A DNA stretch of 37,824 bases from Salinicola lusitanus (GCF_003206045.1 NZ_PZJM01000012.1:1-37824); one strand, 5' to 3'. Shown: positions 1-8,945, counted from the stretch's first letter. The notes: generated from the sequence alone by a model not told the origin. Made by a program: numbers and translations.

Positions 1-136
1 CGACTGGTCGATTCTATGGAGCAGCGGTCTGTCGATCGGGTTGTGGCTGGTGGCGATCATCGGGCTGCTGCTGCCGGTGATCGTGGGGCCGATCCTGCGC
101 AAGCGCATGCAGGCGGCCAAGGAGAAAGTCGGCTGA
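1..136 (+). CDS. C-terminal end of a membrane permease, probably TctA of a tripartite tricarboxylate transporter (partial)
   Basis: The left edge cuts into a reading frame that ends at TGA 134-136. About 44 residues remain: an acidic/aromatic start (DWSILW), one hydrophobic transmembrane segment (about 20 residues rich in L, I, V and G), and a short basic cytoplasmic tail (RKRMQAAKEKVG). TctA-family permeases often end in this way, with a serine-rich 'D-x-S-I' stretch followed by a last membrane helix. The assignment rests only on this tail, so any polytopic transporter is possible. An intrinsic terminator follows 21 bases after the stop, so this is the last gene of its transcript. Confidence 0.45.
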   Translation, partial: DWSILWSSGLSIGLWLVAIIGLLLPVIVGPILRKRMQAAKEKVG

Positions 137-157
137 CCATGTCGTAGCCGCGATTCG

Positions 158-188
158 AGCCCCGTCCGGTGATCCGGCGGGGCTTTTT
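158..188 (+). terminator. Rho-independent terminator after the partial permease gene
   Basis: AGCCCCG (158-164) pairs perfectly with CGGGGCT (178-184). An inner CCGG/CCGG pair extends the stem, and a T run (184-188) follows. It separates the permease transcript from the ffs/dnaX region. Confidence 0.85.
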
Positions 189-284
189 CGTGGCCGGTCA
201 TCTCCTGCCGGGCGAGGGGAGAGCCGTCATCCCGCGGCTGACAGCGGCAGGGCGTACTCTTTCCGCCCGGTCGATGTCTGCCGG

Positions 285-313
285 TTGTCGCGAGGCGATG
301 ACGCTGTTATAGT
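285..313 (+). promoter_or_regulatory. Sigma70-type promoter for the 4.5S RNA gene
   Basis: TTGTCG (285-290) and TATAGT (308-313) are separated by exactly 17 bases and resemble -35 and -10 elements. The expected start near 320 lies about 75 bases before the mature 4.5S RNA. A precursor with a 5' leader removed by RNase P is the known pattern for this RNA in E. coli. I see no coding potential or other RNA between 320 and 393. Confidence 0.55.
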
Positions 314-393
314 GCCGCTCGCTCGGCAACGTCTTGATGGAACAGGCTTTGTCGACCTTCGATCTCATCCGTGTCGTCGATGAGTCGAGTTAC

Positions 394-505
394 GGTGGCC
401 CTTACCGGTCCTCCCGCAACGCTAAACCGCAAACCCCGCCAGGCCCGGAAGGGAGCAACGGTAGTGGTGGCCGCGTGTGCCGGGATGTGGCTGGTCGGGG
501 CCGCC
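394..505 (+). ncRNA. ffs: 4.5S RNA, the small bacterial signal recognition particle RNA
   Basis: The segment reproduces landmark blocks of the E. coli 4.5S RNA: TCCTCCCGCAACGCTA near the 5' side, the apical GGAA tetraloop (447-450) followed by GGGAGCAACGG, and CGTGTGCCGGGATGT-GCTGG on the 3' side. The ends pair with each other (GGTGGCCC 394-401 with GGGGCCGCC up to 505, one G-U pair), giving a hairpin of about 112 nt against 114 nt in E. coli. The RNA binds Ffh and FtsY and targets nascent membrane proteins to the Sec/YidC machinery. Ends are placed from base pairing and may be off by a few bases. A frame can be read through this RNA into dnaX, but it is not coding. Confidence 0.95.
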
Positions 506-595
506 TCCATTTTGGGCCCGACATCGATGGACGCCGTCGATCTCGCGGCGGTCCGAAAGTCGCTCTCTCCTGCCTCGTCACGCTTCTGTCGACCC

Positions 596-604
596 TGCTA
601 GAAT
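596..604 (+). promoter_or_regulatory. Extended -10 promoter candidate for dnaX
   Basis: TGCTAGAAT fits an extended -10 element (TGn plus TAGAAT). No convincing -35 box lies 16-18 bases upstream, which is acceptable for an extended -10 promoter. It would give an untranslated leader of about 110 bases before the dnaX start at 720. Confidence 0.35.
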
Positions 605-719
605 GGTCCGATCACTGTCTCGGATATCGATGCTGGCATCGACGTTTTCGGTCGCGCCCGCACCGTCTCTCAACGATCACGTCCAGCCGCGAACCTACCT
701 GCGAGGAGTATCGCGCCGC

Positions 720-3020
720 ATGAGTTATCAGGTTCTGGCCCGCAAGTGGCGCCCGCGTACCTTTCACGAACTGATCGGCCAGGAGCATGTCAGCCGTGCG
801 CTGGTCAACGCGCTCGACCAGGGCCGGTTGCACCACGCCTATCTGTTTACCGGTACGCGCGGCGTCGGCAAGACGACGCTGGCCCGGATCCTCGCCAAGT
901 GTCTCAACTGCGAGCAGGGGGTGAGTTCGCAGCCTTGCGGCCAGTGCGAGACCTGTCGCGATATCGACAACGGTCGCTTCGTCGACCTGATCGAGGTCGA
1001 TGCCGCCTCGCGGACCAAGGTGGAGGACACCCGCGAGCTGCTGGACAACGTTCAGTACGCGCCGACCCAGGGGCGTTACAAGGTGTACCTCATCGATGAG
1101 GTGCACATGCTCTCGACGCACAGCTTCAACGCGCTGCTCAAGACGCTGGAAGAGCCGCCGCCGCACGTCAAGTTCCTGCTGGCGACGACGGACCCCCAGA
1201 AGCTGCCGGTGACGGTGCTGTCGCGCTGCCTGCAGTTCACGCTCAAGAACATGCCGCCGGAGCGGGTCGTCGAGCACCTGACCCGGGTGCTGGAGGCCGA
1301 ACAGGTCGCTTTCGACCCGCAGGCGCTGTGGCTGCTCGGCAAGGCCGCCGACGGCTCGATGCGCGACGCCATGAGCCTGACCGATCAGGCCATCGCGTTT
1401 GGGCAGGGTGAAGTGCGCCGTGAGGATGTGGCCGCCATGCTCGGCACGCTGGATCATGCGCATCTGATTGCCCTGGCCCAGGCCCTGGCGGATGTCGACG
1501 CCGAGCGACTGCTGGCGGAAGTAGCGGCACTGGCCGAGCAAGGGCCGGACTTTGCCGGCGTGCTCGACGAGCTGTCCGGGTTGATGCACCGCCTGGCCAT
1601 CGCCCAGATGGTGCCCTCGGCCCTGGACAATGGCCACGGCGATCGCGAGGAGCTGCTGGCACTGGCCGGCCGGTTCACCGCCGAGGACGTCCAGCTCTAC
1701 TACCAGATCGCCCTGCAGGGGCGCGGCGACATCGACAACGCGCCGGACACGCGTTCGGCGGTCGAGATGACGCTGTTGCGCATGCTGGCCTTCCGCCCCC
1801 AGGGGGTGCCGACACCGCCGCAGACCGACCTGCCGCTGCGCGGAAATCCGCAGGGCGAAAATGATGGTGGTCGTGACGCCCAGCGTGAGACGCGCGCAGG
1901 CGAGACCGCTGCAGAAGACGCGCGGGCCGATGATCCTGCGCCGGCCGAACCGATGGCATCGGCGGCCAGCACTATGTCCTTGGAATCGGCGACTCCGGAA
2001 TCGGTGGCGTCGGGACCGACGAGCGTGAATCCTGAAGAGCCGGCGCCACACGAGCCGCCACCCGCGGTCGATCAACGACCGGTCGGGCCGGGCGAGGCAC
2101 CGGTTGCATCGTCCCCGGCCGCCGTCGAGCCGCAGGCGGATGACCGTCCGCCCTGGTCGGTCGATGTCGAGGCACCTGGTGCGCCACGGCAACCGGCGCC
2201 AGCGACGGAGGAATCGACGTCATGGGAGCCGCGGGAGGCGGAGTCATTCTCAGCTGCGGATTTCTCCATGCCAGGCGTCGAAGCCGGCGATGTCGGTGCC
2301 AGCGGCGGCAGCGGTTTTAGCGGCGATGCCGAATCCGGCCGCGAGATCGATGTCGACAGCGACGCCGATCTGCAGAGTGACGCCTACGCCTGGGCGGATC
2401 AGTCGAACGTCTCTGGCGACGAGTCACTGGCGGCGCTTCCCGATAGTCACGACCCGGCGCCGGCCTTGCCGGTCGACCCGAATGCGTCGTCCGCGCACCC
2501 GGCCGACATACCCTCCGAGCGCGATGCCGCCGAGACGCCGCCGGCAGCCGCCAGCGCTGGGGAATCTTCATCTCCGGCGGTCATCGACGAGTCGCCTGAC
2601 CCCGCCGGGGTAGTCGCCGCGACGACACCATTGACGCATGATCTCTGGCTCGAGCGTTTCGATCGCCTCGACATCGGTGGTCTCACCCGCAACCTCGCGG
2701 CGCACTGCGTCATCGACAGCGACGACGGGCACGTGCTTCACGTCACGCTGGACCCCGGACAGTCGGCGATGCTGTCGGAGCTGCACGTCGATCGGATTAC
2801 CAAGGCGCTGGCGGGTATCGGTTACGCTCGCCGTCTCGAGGTCAACGTCGCCGAACTGGATGGTTCTCGCGAAACGGCCAAGGCCAGGCGCGACCGAGAG
2901 GCTCGCGAGCGTCATGCCCGCGCCGTTGAAGCGCTGCGGGTCGACCCACATATTCAGGAGCTGGAAGCGCGTTTCGGCGCCCGTCTGATCGAAGAGAGTG
3001 TCACCGCCGACCGCGTGTGA
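720..3020 (+). CDS. dnaX: DNA polymerase III tau subunit (clamp loader)
   Basis: This 766-residue AAA+ ATPase of the clamp loader loads the beta clamp and couples the polymerase cores and DnaB helicase at the fork. Residues 1-360 are highly conserved: Walker [10 protein letters not shown] (45-53, Lys51), four zinc-binding cysteines (Cys64, 73, 76, 79, the same spacing as E. coli), Walker B LIDE (Asp126), sensor LLATTD and the SRC motif (169). Residues of about 380-640 form a low-complexity linker rich in Ala, Pro, Glu, Asp and Ser. A conserved C-terminal tau domain (from about [11 protein letters not shown]) follows. ATG 720 is chosen because [12 protein letters not shown] is the family N-terminus and GAGGAG (703-708) lies 11 bases upstream; the 81 codons in front of it overlap ffs and are not family sequence. 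I find no A-AAA-AAG slippery site, so a gamma form made by frameshifting is not supported. First gene of dnaX-ybaB-recR. Confidence 0.97.
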   Translation: MSYQVLARKWRPRTFHELIGQEHVSRALVNALDQGRLHHAYLFTGTRGVGKTTLARILAKCLNCEQGVSSQPCGQCETCRDIDNGRFVDLIEVDAASRTKVEDTRELLDNVQYAPTQGRYKVYLIDEVHMLSTHSFNALLKTLEEPPPHVKFLLATTDPQKLPVTVLSRCLQFTLKNMPPERVVEHLTRVLEAEQVAFDPQALWLLGKAADGSMRDAMSLTDQAIAFGQGEVRREDVAAMLGTLDHAHLIALAQALADVDAERLLAEVAALAEQGPDFAGVLDELSGLMHRLAIAQMVPSALDNGHGDREELLALAGRFTAEDVQLYYQIALQGRGDIDNAPDTRSAVEMTLLRMLAFRPQGVPTPPQTDLPLRGNPQGENDGGRDAQRETRAGETAAEDARADDPAPAEPMASAASTMSLESATPESVASGPTSVNPEEPAPHEPPPAVDQRPVGPGEAPVASSPAAVEPQADDRPPWSVDVEAPGAPRQPAPATEESTSWEPREAESFSAADFSMPGVEAGDVGASGGSGFSGDAESGREIDVDSDADLQSDAYAWADQSNVSGDESLAALPDSHDPAPALPVDPNASSAHPADIPSERDAAETPPAAASAGESSSPAVIDESPDPAGVVAATTPLTHDLWLERFDRLDIGGLTRNLAAHCVIDSDDGHVLHVTLDPGQSAMLSELHVDRITKALAGIGYARRLEVNVAELDGSRETAKARRDREARERHARAVEALRVDPHIQELEARFGARLIEESVTADRV

Positions 3021-3070
3021 CACTTGCCAACGACCCCAGTCTCGAAAATCCCATCTCGAAGGAGTTCGTC

Positions 3071-3397
3071 ATGTTCAAGGGTGGCATGGGTGGTCTGATG
3101 AAACAGGCCCAGGAAATGCAGGAAAAGATGCAGCAGGTGCAGGAGGAGATCGCCCAGATGGAAGTCTCGGGCGAAGCTGGCGCCGGCATGATCAAGGTCA
3201 CCATGAATGGCCGTCATGACGTCAGCCGGGTCGAGATCGATCCCTCCTTGATGCAGGAAGACAAGGAGCTGCTGGAAGATCTGCTGGCGGCCGCTGTCAA
3301 CGACGCGTCTCGCAAGGTGGAGAGTCAGTCCAAGGCGAGGATGGAAGAGGTCTCTTCCGGACTCAACCTGCCTCCCGGGATGAAGATGCCGTTCTGA
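3071..3397 (+). CDS. ybaB: YbaB/EbfC family nucleoid-associated protein
   Basis: This 108-residue protein of the YbaB/EbfC family is a small DNA-binding dimer that sits between dnaX and recR in very many bacteria. The sequence opens with [14 protein letters not shown] and a Gln/Glu/Met-rich helix, then has the family motif T(V)(T)MNG-x-x-x-V near residue 47 and ends [14 protein letters not shown] 3071 is chosen over an in-frame upstream start because it has a good Shine-Dalgarno AAGGAG (3059-3064) and matches the family N-terminus. The stop TGA (3395-3397) overlaps the recR ATG by one base, so the two genes are probably translationally coupled. The precise role, nucleoid organisation or recombination support, is not fixed by sequence. 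Confidence 0.93.
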   Translation: MFKGGMGGLMKQAQEMQEKMQQVQEEIAQMEVSGEAGAGMIKVTMNGRHDVSRVEIDPSLMQEDKELLEDLLAAAVNDASRKVESQSKARMEEVSSGLNLPPGMKMPF

Positions 3398-4002
3398 TGA
3401 GTTTCTCACCGCTGGTCGAGCAGCTGCTGGAGAGCCTGCGCGTACTGCCCGGCGTGGGGCCCAAGACGGCTCAGCGGATGGCGTTGCATCTGCTGGAGCG
3501 GGAGCGCGATGGCGGGCGCCGGCTGTCTCAGGCGTTGACCGAGGCGATCGAGCGGGTTGGCTACTGCGAGCGGTGTCGAACCCTGACCGAGGAGACCCTG
3601 TGCGGCGTCTGCCAGGATCCGCGTCGCGACTCGGCACTGCTGTGCGTGGTCGAGTCGCCGGCGGACATGCTGGCGATCGAGCAGGCCGGTGGCTATCGGG
3701 GCCAGTACTTCGTCCTGCATGGTCACCTCTCGCCACTCGACGGCATCGGGCCCGACGACATCGGTCTCGACCAGTTGGAAGCACGACTCGCCCAAGAGAC
3801 CGTCAGCGAGATCATCCTGGCGACCAATCCCACCGTGGAAGGCGAGGCGACCGCGCACTACATCGCGGAGCACCTGGTCGGGCGAGAAGCGAGGCTGTCG
3901 CGGCTGGCCTACGGTGTGCCCATGGGTGGCGAGCTGGAGTATGTCGATGGCGGCACGCTCAGCCGGGCATTTCAAGGGCGCCAGCCGTTCTCTTCCGAGT
4001 GA
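3397..4002 (+). CDS. recR: Recombination mediator protein RecR
   Basis: RecR (201 residues, the usual length) works with RecF and RecO to load RecA on SSB-coated gapped DNA. An N-terminal helix-hairpin-helix ([17 protein letters not shown], about 17-33) is followed by a four-cysteine zinc finger (Cys57, Cys60, Cys69, Cys72) and a Toprim domain starting [14 protein letters not shown] with Glu86. The C-terminus carries the conserved [16 protein letters not shown] segment. The start ATG shares its A with the ybaB stop. The stop codon is followed at once by a strong hairpin, so recR ends the operon. Confidence 0.97.
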   Translation: MSFSPLVEQLLESLRVLPGVGPKTAQRMALHLLERERDGGRRLSQALTEAIERVGYCERCRTLTEETLCGVCQDPRRDSALLCVVESPADMLAIEQAGGYRGQYFVLHGHLSPLDGIGPDDIGLDQLEARLAQETVSEIILATNPTVEGEATAHYIAEHLVGREARLSRLAYGVPMGGELEYVDGGTLSRAFQGRQPFSSE

Positions 4003-4040
4003 AGCCTGGGCGCGGCGGGTGCTCCTGCCGCGCCCAGGCT
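4003..4040 (+). terminator. Hairpin terminator of the dnaX-ybaB-recR operon
   Basis: AGCCTGGGCGCGGC (4003-4016) and GCCGCGCCCAGGCT (4027-4040) are a perfect 14-bp inverted repeat with a 10-base loop, starting on the base after the recR stop. The downstream tract is pyrimidine-rich (CTCTCCTTTC) but not a pure T run, so termination could be partial or the structure could protect the mRNA 3' end. Confidence 0.7.
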
Positions 4041-4088
4041 CTCTCCTTTCGTATCGCAGGGCCACGTCCGTGGCCGCAAGGAATCTGA

Positions 4089-5210
4089 ATGAGCGTTGAC
4101 TATTCGCTATGTTGGGTCGACACCCCGGAAGGGTTGCAGGCCGCTTACGAGGTGCTGGCCGAGGCGGATGTCGTGGCGCTGGATACCGAGTTCTTCCGAG
4201 AGACCACCTTCTTCCCGGTGCCGGCGTTGATTCAGCTGACGGCTGGAGAAACGGTGTACCTGATCGATCCGCAGGCAGTGGCGGCCAGCGAGACGTTCCA
4301 GCGGTTGCTGGGCGGCGGGCCCTTGAAACTGATCCACGCCTGTGGCGAGGATCTGGACGTGTTGGCGCTATGGGCCGGCGTGACGGTGGCGCCGCTGGTC
4401 GATACGCAGATCGCCGAGTCTTTTCTGGGCAGCGACCCGGCGATCGGTTACCGGCGGCTGGTCGCCCGACGCTGTGACGTCGATCTGCCGAAGGAGGAGA
4501 CTCGCTCGAACTGGCTGGAACGTCCACTGACGCCAGCTCAGCTCGAATATGCGGCGCTGGACGTGGTGTTCCTTCCCGCCATCTGGGAGGGCCAGTCGCG
4601 TGAGCTGGTCGAGCTGGGGCGCGCAGAATGGCTGGAGGAAGAGTGCGCGGCGTTGAGCCGTGGGCACGAGGGGAGCGCCGAGCAATGGTATGCCCGTCAC
4701 CGTCAGTTGTGGCGGCTGAAGCCGCGCCAGATCGAGGCGTACCGCGAACTCACGGCCTGGCGGGAAGTGGAGATACGTCGTCGCGACGTCCCGCGCGGCT
4801 GGCTGGTCAAGGATGCCGTGCTGTTCGCGGTCGCCGAGGCCATGCCGCAGAATCGCTACGAGCTGGCGGCCATCGAAGGCGTCACCCCCAGCCTGGTCAA
4901 GCGCGAAGGCGACACCTTGCTGGCACTGGTCAAGACCGCGCAGCACCAGGATGAAGCGGCGCTCTGCGAACCGCTGCCGGTGCCGAACTCGCCCCCGTTC
5001 AAGCGTCGCGTCAAGGCGCTGAAGCAGGTCGTCCAGACCCACGCCGAGGCGCTTGGCGTCGCCCCGGAGCGACTCGCCAACCGAGCGGAGATGGAGGCGA
5101 TCGTCACCGCCCATCTCAAGCAGGAGACGCTGCCATTGCCGACCGGATGGCGCGGGCGCGTGCTGGCGGCCGACTGGGAACGGGCGCTGGCTGAACAGGA
5201 GGCGGCGTGA
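4089..5210 (+). CDS. rnd: Ribonuclease D
   Basis: RNase D (373 residues) is a DEDDy 3'-5' exoribonuclease that trims the 3' ends of tRNA precursors and other stable RNAs. Exo I contains Asp32 and Glu34 (LDTEFFRE), Exo II contains Asp88 (HACGEDLDVL), and Exo III contains Tyr154 and Asp158 (EYAALDVVFL). The nuclease domain is followed by an HRDC domain (about 205-290, LWRLKPRQIEAYRELTAWRE) and a helical C-terminal region, as in E. coli RNase D. The start ATG 4089 has AAGGAA upstream. The stop TGA overlaps the following ycgL ATG by one base. Confidence 0.95.
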   Translation: MSVDYSLCWVDTPEGLQAAYEVLAEADVVALDTEFFRETTFFPVPALIQLTAGETVYLIDPQAVAASETFQRLLGGGPLKLIHACGEDLDVLALWAGVTVAPLVDTQIAESFLGSDPAIGYRRLVARRCDVDLPKEETRSNWLERPLTPAQLEYAALDVVFLPAIWEGQSRELVELGRAEWLEEECAALSRGHEGSAEQWYARHRQLWRLKPRQIEAYRELTAWREVEIRRRDVPRGWLVKDAVLFAVAEAMPQNRYELAAIEGVTPSLVKREGDTLLALVKTAQHQDEAALCEPLPVPNSPPFKRRVKALKQVVQTHAEALGVAPERLANRAEMEAIVTAHLKQETLPLPTGWRGRVLAADWERALAEQEAA

Positions 5211-5497
5211 TGGACGCCTCCCGGCTGATTTGCGAGGTGGTCAAGAGCCCGCGTCGAGACGAGATGTATCTCTATCTCGACAAGGCCCAGGGCATGGCGC
5301 CGGTGCCGCAGGCGCTGCGTGAGCGGTTCGGGCCGCCCATCGCGGTGATGACGCTGTTGCTGAGGGCCGAGCGGCCGTTGGCGCGCGCCGACGTGGTCAA
5401 GGTCATGGCGGCGATCCGTGATCAGGGCTTCTATCTGCAGATGCCGCCGGCCAAGGATCCGGAGATGCTGGATCTGTTCACGCCGCGGGGGGAGTGA
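5210..5497 (+). CDS. ycgL: YcgL domain-containing protein (DUF709)
   Basis: A 95-residue protein with the YcgL fold: ICEVVKSPRRDEMYLYLDK near the N-terminus and RDQGFYLQMPPAKDPEML at the end match the conserved blocks of this gammaproteobacterial family. The biochemical function is unknown. It is frequently encoded directly after rnd and before ycgN, as here. ATG 5210 shares its first base with the rnd stop; a GTG at 5207, one codon upstream, is an equally possible start. Coupled translation with rnd suggests a role linked to RNA metabolism, but this is only inferred from context. Confidence 0.88.
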   Translation: MDASRLICEVVKSPRRDEMYLYLDKAQGMAPVPQALRERFGPPIAVMTLLLRAERPLARADVVKVMAAIRDQGFYLQMPPAKDPEMLDLFTPRGE

Positions 5498-5572
5498 TGA
5501 GACGTACCACATCCCCTCGGCGCACGTTCCCAAGGCGAGAGTGCGGCGAGAATCACCGGGGCGGAGGTCGAT

Positions 5573-6028
5573 ATGCGTGATCGATTCTGGGAACGCTTTT
5601 CCCTCGAGGAGTTTACCCAGCAGGAGTGGGAGGCGCTCTGCGACGGGTGCGGCAAGTGCTGTCTGGTCAAGATGGAAGATGCCGACACGGGCGATGTCGC
5701 GACGCTGAACGTGGCCTGCCGGCTGCTGGACATCGGCAGTTGCCGTTGCAGCGACTACGAGAACCGCTTCGAGAAAGTGCCCGAGTGCACCCAGTTGAGC
5801 CTGCAGAACCTCGACGAGTTCCACTGGTTGCCCCACAGCTGCGCCTATCGTCGTCTCGCCGAAGGGCGCAAGCTGGCCAGTTGGCATCCGCTACGCAGCG
5901 GTGACGATCGTCGCATGCACGAGCGCGGGATGAGCGTGCGCCATTTTGCCGTCAGTGAAACCGATGTCGACGAGGCCGACTACGAGGCCCATATCATCGA
6001 TATCATCCCGCTCGACGAACAGCGCTGA
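5573..6028 (+). CDS. ycgN: YcgN family cysteine-cluster protein (UPF0260)
   Basis: A 151-residue protein with the UPF0260/YkgJ-type cysteine cluster. LCDGCGKCCLVKMED (about 22-36) and later cysteines (ACRLLD, CRCSDYENR, PECTQL, SCAYR) are the family pattern and could bind zinc or an iron-sulfur cluster. Function is unknown. GGAGG (5563-5567) precedes ATG 5573 at good spacing. It follows ycgL after 75 bases and probably belongs to the rnd-ycgL-ycgN transcript. It converges on ptrB with only 48 bases between the stops, and I see no clear terminator in that gap. Confidence 0.9.
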   Translation: MRDRFWERFSLEEFTQQEWEALCDGCGKCCLVKMEDADTGDVATLNVACRLLDIGSCRCSDYENRFEKVPECTQLSLQNLDEFHWLPHSCAYRRLAEGRKLASWHPLRSGDDRRMHERGMSVRHFAVSETDVDEADYEAHIIDIIPLDEQR

Positions 6029-6076
6029 ATGTGAGCGGGTACAGAATCATCATCGACCGATGCGCGTTTTCCGGCG

Positions 6077-8146
6077 CTACTGCCCGGCGAGTCCCAGCGA
6101 CCACAGGATGAAGGCATCCTGGCGTGCATTGTCCCGCCAGGCCTTGAATCGGCCCGATGCCCCGCCATGCCCGGCCGCCATGTCGGTGCGCAGCAGTACC
6201 GGCCCCCGGGCGCTACCCAATTCGGTCACGCGCGCGTAGAGCTTGGCCGGTTCCCAGTAAGGCACCCGTGAATCGTGCCAGCTCCCCTGCAGCAGCATGC
6301 TGGGGTAGGGCTGGGCGGTCAGGTTGTCGAGCGGTGAATAATCACGAATGCGCCGGCGTACGGCGGGCTCGTCCGGATTGCCCCACTCGGTGTACTCCGC
6401 CGTGGTGAGGGGGAGGTCGGGATTCTCCATCGTCCGCAGCACGTCGACGAAGGGGACGTCGAGCACGGCGGCGCAGAAGGCTTCTGGCTCCATGTTGAGG
6501 CTGGCTCCCACCAGCAGGCCGCCGGCGCTGGCGCCATAGGCCGCTACCCGGTTCGGGTCCGACAGGCCTTCAGCGACCAGCGCATGACGCGCCGCCAGGA
6601 AGTCCCTGAAGCTGTTTTCCTTGTGCTCGAGCTTGCCCGCCAGATACCAGGGCTCCCCGCGATCGCCACCGCCGCGCACATGGGCGACCGCGAACGCGAC
6701 GCCCCGGGAGAGCAGTTCCAGGCGTGCGATCGAGAACCAGGGATCGAGGACCTCGCCGTAGGCGCCATAGCCGTAGAGCAGCGTCGGCATCGGCGCCTTG
6801 CCCAGGTCATCGGCTCTGGCGACCACAGAGACAGGGATGCGCTCTCCGTCGTGGCCCTCTGCCCATAGCCTTTGGCAGACCAGGTCCTGGGGCTGAAGAT
6901 CACCATACAGCGGCTGCGTCTTGAGAACGCGCTGCTCGCCGCTGTCCAGATCGTGTTCGATCCATCGCACCGGCAGGGTGAAAGACTCCTCGCGCAGGTG
7001 AAGCTTGCGGGTATGGAAGTCGGGTGTGTCACCGAGTGCCAGGCTGCAGGGGGCCTCGGGCAGCGGCAGCCGCGAGCCCGGCAGCGCCTCCGGCCGCGGG
7101 GTGCCGTCTTCCGATGACCCGGTATCCGGGAGTTCGATCACGCGCAGGTATACCTGGGCTTCGTGATGGTCACGCTCGGTGATCACCAGGCCCCAGGCGA
7201 AGGCGTCGATGCCCTCCAGGGTGACGTCGTCGCGATGCGGTACCAGGGGGGTCCAGCTCGACGGTCGAGACGTCGGGGCGGTGTCCAGGCGGAAGTGAGA
7301 GGCATCGCGATTGTGGAGCACGTAGAAGGTGTCGGCGCGGTGATCCAGACCGTATTCGACCCCCGCCTCCCGCGGGCGCACGCACCGGGGCGGGGTGCCG
7401 GGTGCATCGGCCGGTATCAGGTGGCATTCGGCAGTGTCCTTGGAGGCCGTCTCCAGGATCAGCCATTGGCGAGAGCGCGTCTTGCCCAGGCCCACCCAGA
7501 ATTCGACATCGGTTTCCTCGAAGATCTTCTCGCAGTGGTCGTCGCCGGGTCGCAGCAGCCATACGCTGGCGGGGCGCTGCGTGGCGTCGTAGCGGGTGAA
7601 CAACAGCGTGCGGTTGTCCTCCGCCCATACGAGGTCCGGGCCGATGCGACGACGCAGGCGGGTTGGCTCACCATCCGGTAGCCGTTTCAGGTAGAGGTCG
7701 AAGTATTCGTTGCCGCTGACATCCTCGGTCCAGGCAAGCCACTGCTCGTCCGACGAGATCGCCATGTCGCCCAGCTCGAGGAAGTCGTGGGCCTTCGAGC
7801 GCGACTCGATGTCCAGCAGCAGTTCCGGTTCGGCCTCTTCGGCGATCGGCTGTCGCCACCATCGCGGATAGTCCGCATCGCCGGCCGTTTCACTCCAGTA
7901 GCGGAAACGCTCCAGCGCCATGGGCAGGCCGACCACCCTGAGTTCCCGCCGCGCCAGATGGCCCTCGTAGAGAGCGTCCTCCAGCGCTGCGAGGGGAGAG
8001 AAGAACGCATCGCTCTCGCGATTGGCGGCGCGCAGGAACGCCTTGACCTGAGGGTCGTCACGTGACTCCAGCCAGTGCCAGTCGGGGTCATCCTCACGGC
8101 GAAAGTGAGCGGCGGGAAGCACTTGGGTCGTCTGCGAGCGGGACAT
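6077..8146 (-). CDS. ptrB: Oligopeptidase B (S9 family serine peptidase)
   Basis: This 689-residue prolyl-oligopeptidase-family enzyme probably cleaves short peptides after Arg or Lys. The N-terminal half is a beta-propeller and the C-terminal half an alpha/beta hydrolase. The nucleophile Ser lies in GASAGGLLVG, the catalytic Asp follows GSWHDSRVPYWEP, and the His is in AGHGGASGR. RGGGDRGEPWYLAGK and YGYGAYG are hallmark blocks of oligopeptidase B. No signal peptide is visible, so it is cytoplasmic. It is transcribed alone and divergently from the small membrane-protein gene at 8370. Confidence 0.93.
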   Translation of the reverse strand: MSRSQTTQVLPAAHFRREDDPDWHWLESRDDPQVKAFLRAANRESDAFFSPLAALEDALYEGHLARRELRVVGLPMALERFRYWSETAGDADYPRWWRQPIAEEAEPELLLDIESRSKAHDFLELGDMAISSDEQWLAWTEDVSGNEYFDLYLKRLPDGEPTRLRRRIGPDLVWAEDNRTLLFTRYDATQRPASVWLLRPGDDHCEKIFEETDVEFWVGLGKTRSRQWLILETASKDTAECHLIPADAPGTPPRCVRPREAGVEYGLDHRADTFYVLHNRDASHFRLDTAPTSRPSSWTPLVPHRDDVTLEGIDAFAWGLVITERDHHEAQVYLRVIELPDTGSSEDGTPRPEALPGSRLPLPEAPCSLALGDTPDFHTRKLHLREESFTLPVRWIEHDLDSGEQRVLKTQPLYGDLQPQDLVCQRLWAEGHDGERIPVSVVARADDLGKAPMPTLLYGYGAYGEVLDPWFSIARLELLSRGVAFAVAHVRGGGDRGEPWYLAGKLEHKENSFRDFLAARHALVAEGLSDPNRVAAYGASAGGLLVGASLNMEPEAFCAAVLDVPFVDVLRTMENPDLPLTTAEYTEWGNPDEPAVRRRIRDYSPLDNLTAQPYPSMLLQGSWHDSRVPYWEPAKLYARVTELGSARGPVLLRTDMAAGHGGASGRFKAWRDNARQDAFILWSLGLAGQ

Positions 8147-8369
8147 GGGGCTATGCGGAATCCTTGCGAGCTGGGGCTATCGGTGAAACGGGCGTCATCT
8201 GGCCGGGCCGGGCGCTGGAAGCGGTGTGCCGGGGCCGGGTTCGCGAATCCGCAGAGGCGTGCCCGGAGTGCGGCGACTGGGCGTCGAGTCACGCATCCGA
8301 TGGCGCCGGTGCGGCTGTGCTTTGACTGGTTGGAGTGTACCATGTGGCAAATCGTATGAATCGAGAGTC

Positions 8370-8855
8370 ATGACCATGCTGTTTTCCGATTCGCTGCCGC
8401 AGCTCTGGCTGAGTTATGGGGTTCTTTCTCTGATCGTTCTGGTGACCGGCTATCTGGCGGTGCGCTGGATACCGCTGCTACCGCGTCTGATTCTGGTCGG
8501 CGTCGTCGCCGGCGGGTTGTGGGCGGTGGCGCCGTTCTCGCTGCCGCTGCTGCAGCCGGGGGAGGCCTACTCTGGCCTGGCCCCGGCCATCGTGGTGATG
8601 GCGGTCGGGGTCATCCAGCACGATGGCGGTCAGGTCGCCGGCGCGATGCCGCTGCTGCTGGTCGGCGCCGCGCTGGGTGCCGCCCTGGGGCTGGGAGCCT
8701 GGCGCCTGCTGCGTCGCCGCCATGACGATACCGGCAGTGGGTCTGGCCACGGCCGGAAAAAGGGGCGGCCGACGGGTGCCGCGGCAAGGGCTCCCGGCAA
8801 GCGTGGCGACGCCCACGCCAAGGCGGATGGCCGCCGCGAGCCGGTGGTCAACTGA
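8370..8855 (+). CDS. Small membrane protein of unknown function with a basic C-terminal tail
   Basis: I do not recognise this 161-residue protein. The first ~115 residues contain three to four hydrophobic segments (about 10-30, 33-58, 66-80 and 90-110). The last ~50 are hydrophilic and rich in Arg, Lys, Gly and Ala (RLLRRRHDD... GRKKGRP...), typical of a cytoplasmic tail. The start is probably ATG 8370, with ATG 8376 as alternative; the Shine-Dalgarno is weak (CGAGAG). An in-frame extension upstream to 8226 runs through GC-rich non-coding sequence and is not supported. It lies 90 bases before the VWA-protein gene in the same orientation, so the two may act together at the membrane. The Gly/Ala/Arg-rich tail may differ strongly between species. 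Confidence 0.65.
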   Translation: MTMLFSDSLPQLWLSYGVLSLIVLVTGYLAVRWIPLLPRLILVGVVAGGLWAVAPFSLPLLQPGEAYSGLAPAIVVMAVGVIQHDGGQVAGAMPLLLVGAALGAALGLGAWRLLRRRHDDTGSGSGHGRKKGRPTGAAARAPGKRGDAHAKADGRREPVVN

Positions 8856-8945
8856 CTCTCCGGTCCGAAGGGCTGTCCAACGATACTACTGGACGAGGAT
8901 GTCGTGACCTCGTTCTCGGCGTGTGTTTCGACAAGGAAGCGAGAG

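Noticed and set aside
152-188. GATTCGAGCCCC resembling a tRNA T-arm
   Set aside because: It is part of a terminator hairpin with a T run, and no acceptor, D or anticodon arms can be built around it.
477-719. N-terminal extension of dnaX through the 4.5S RNA gene
   Set aside because: Family homology starts at 720, a ribosome site is present there, and the upstream part is the SRP RNA and its downstream spacer.
1850-1864. Run GAAAAT followed in the -1 frame by TGA, considered as a programmed frameshift site for the gamma form of DnaX
   Set aside because: It does not fit the X-XXY-YYZ slippery pattern in the correct phase, and no stem-loop or internal Shine-Dalgarno of the E. coli type is evident.
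612-2192. 526-residue open frame antisense to dnaX, and similar long antisense frames over rnd, hrpA (13020-14918, 14964-16547), fadD (10739-12295), the MFS gene, pst genes and prpD
   Set aside because: They follow the third-position GC bias of the sense genes, are rich in Arg, Gln, His and Pro, and lack recognisable domains. The sense frames encode known proteins.
8895-8945. In-frame upstream start (8904) for the VWA protein
   Set aside because: It would put 14 polar residues in front of a typical signal peptide, and the AAGGAA site favours ATG 8946.
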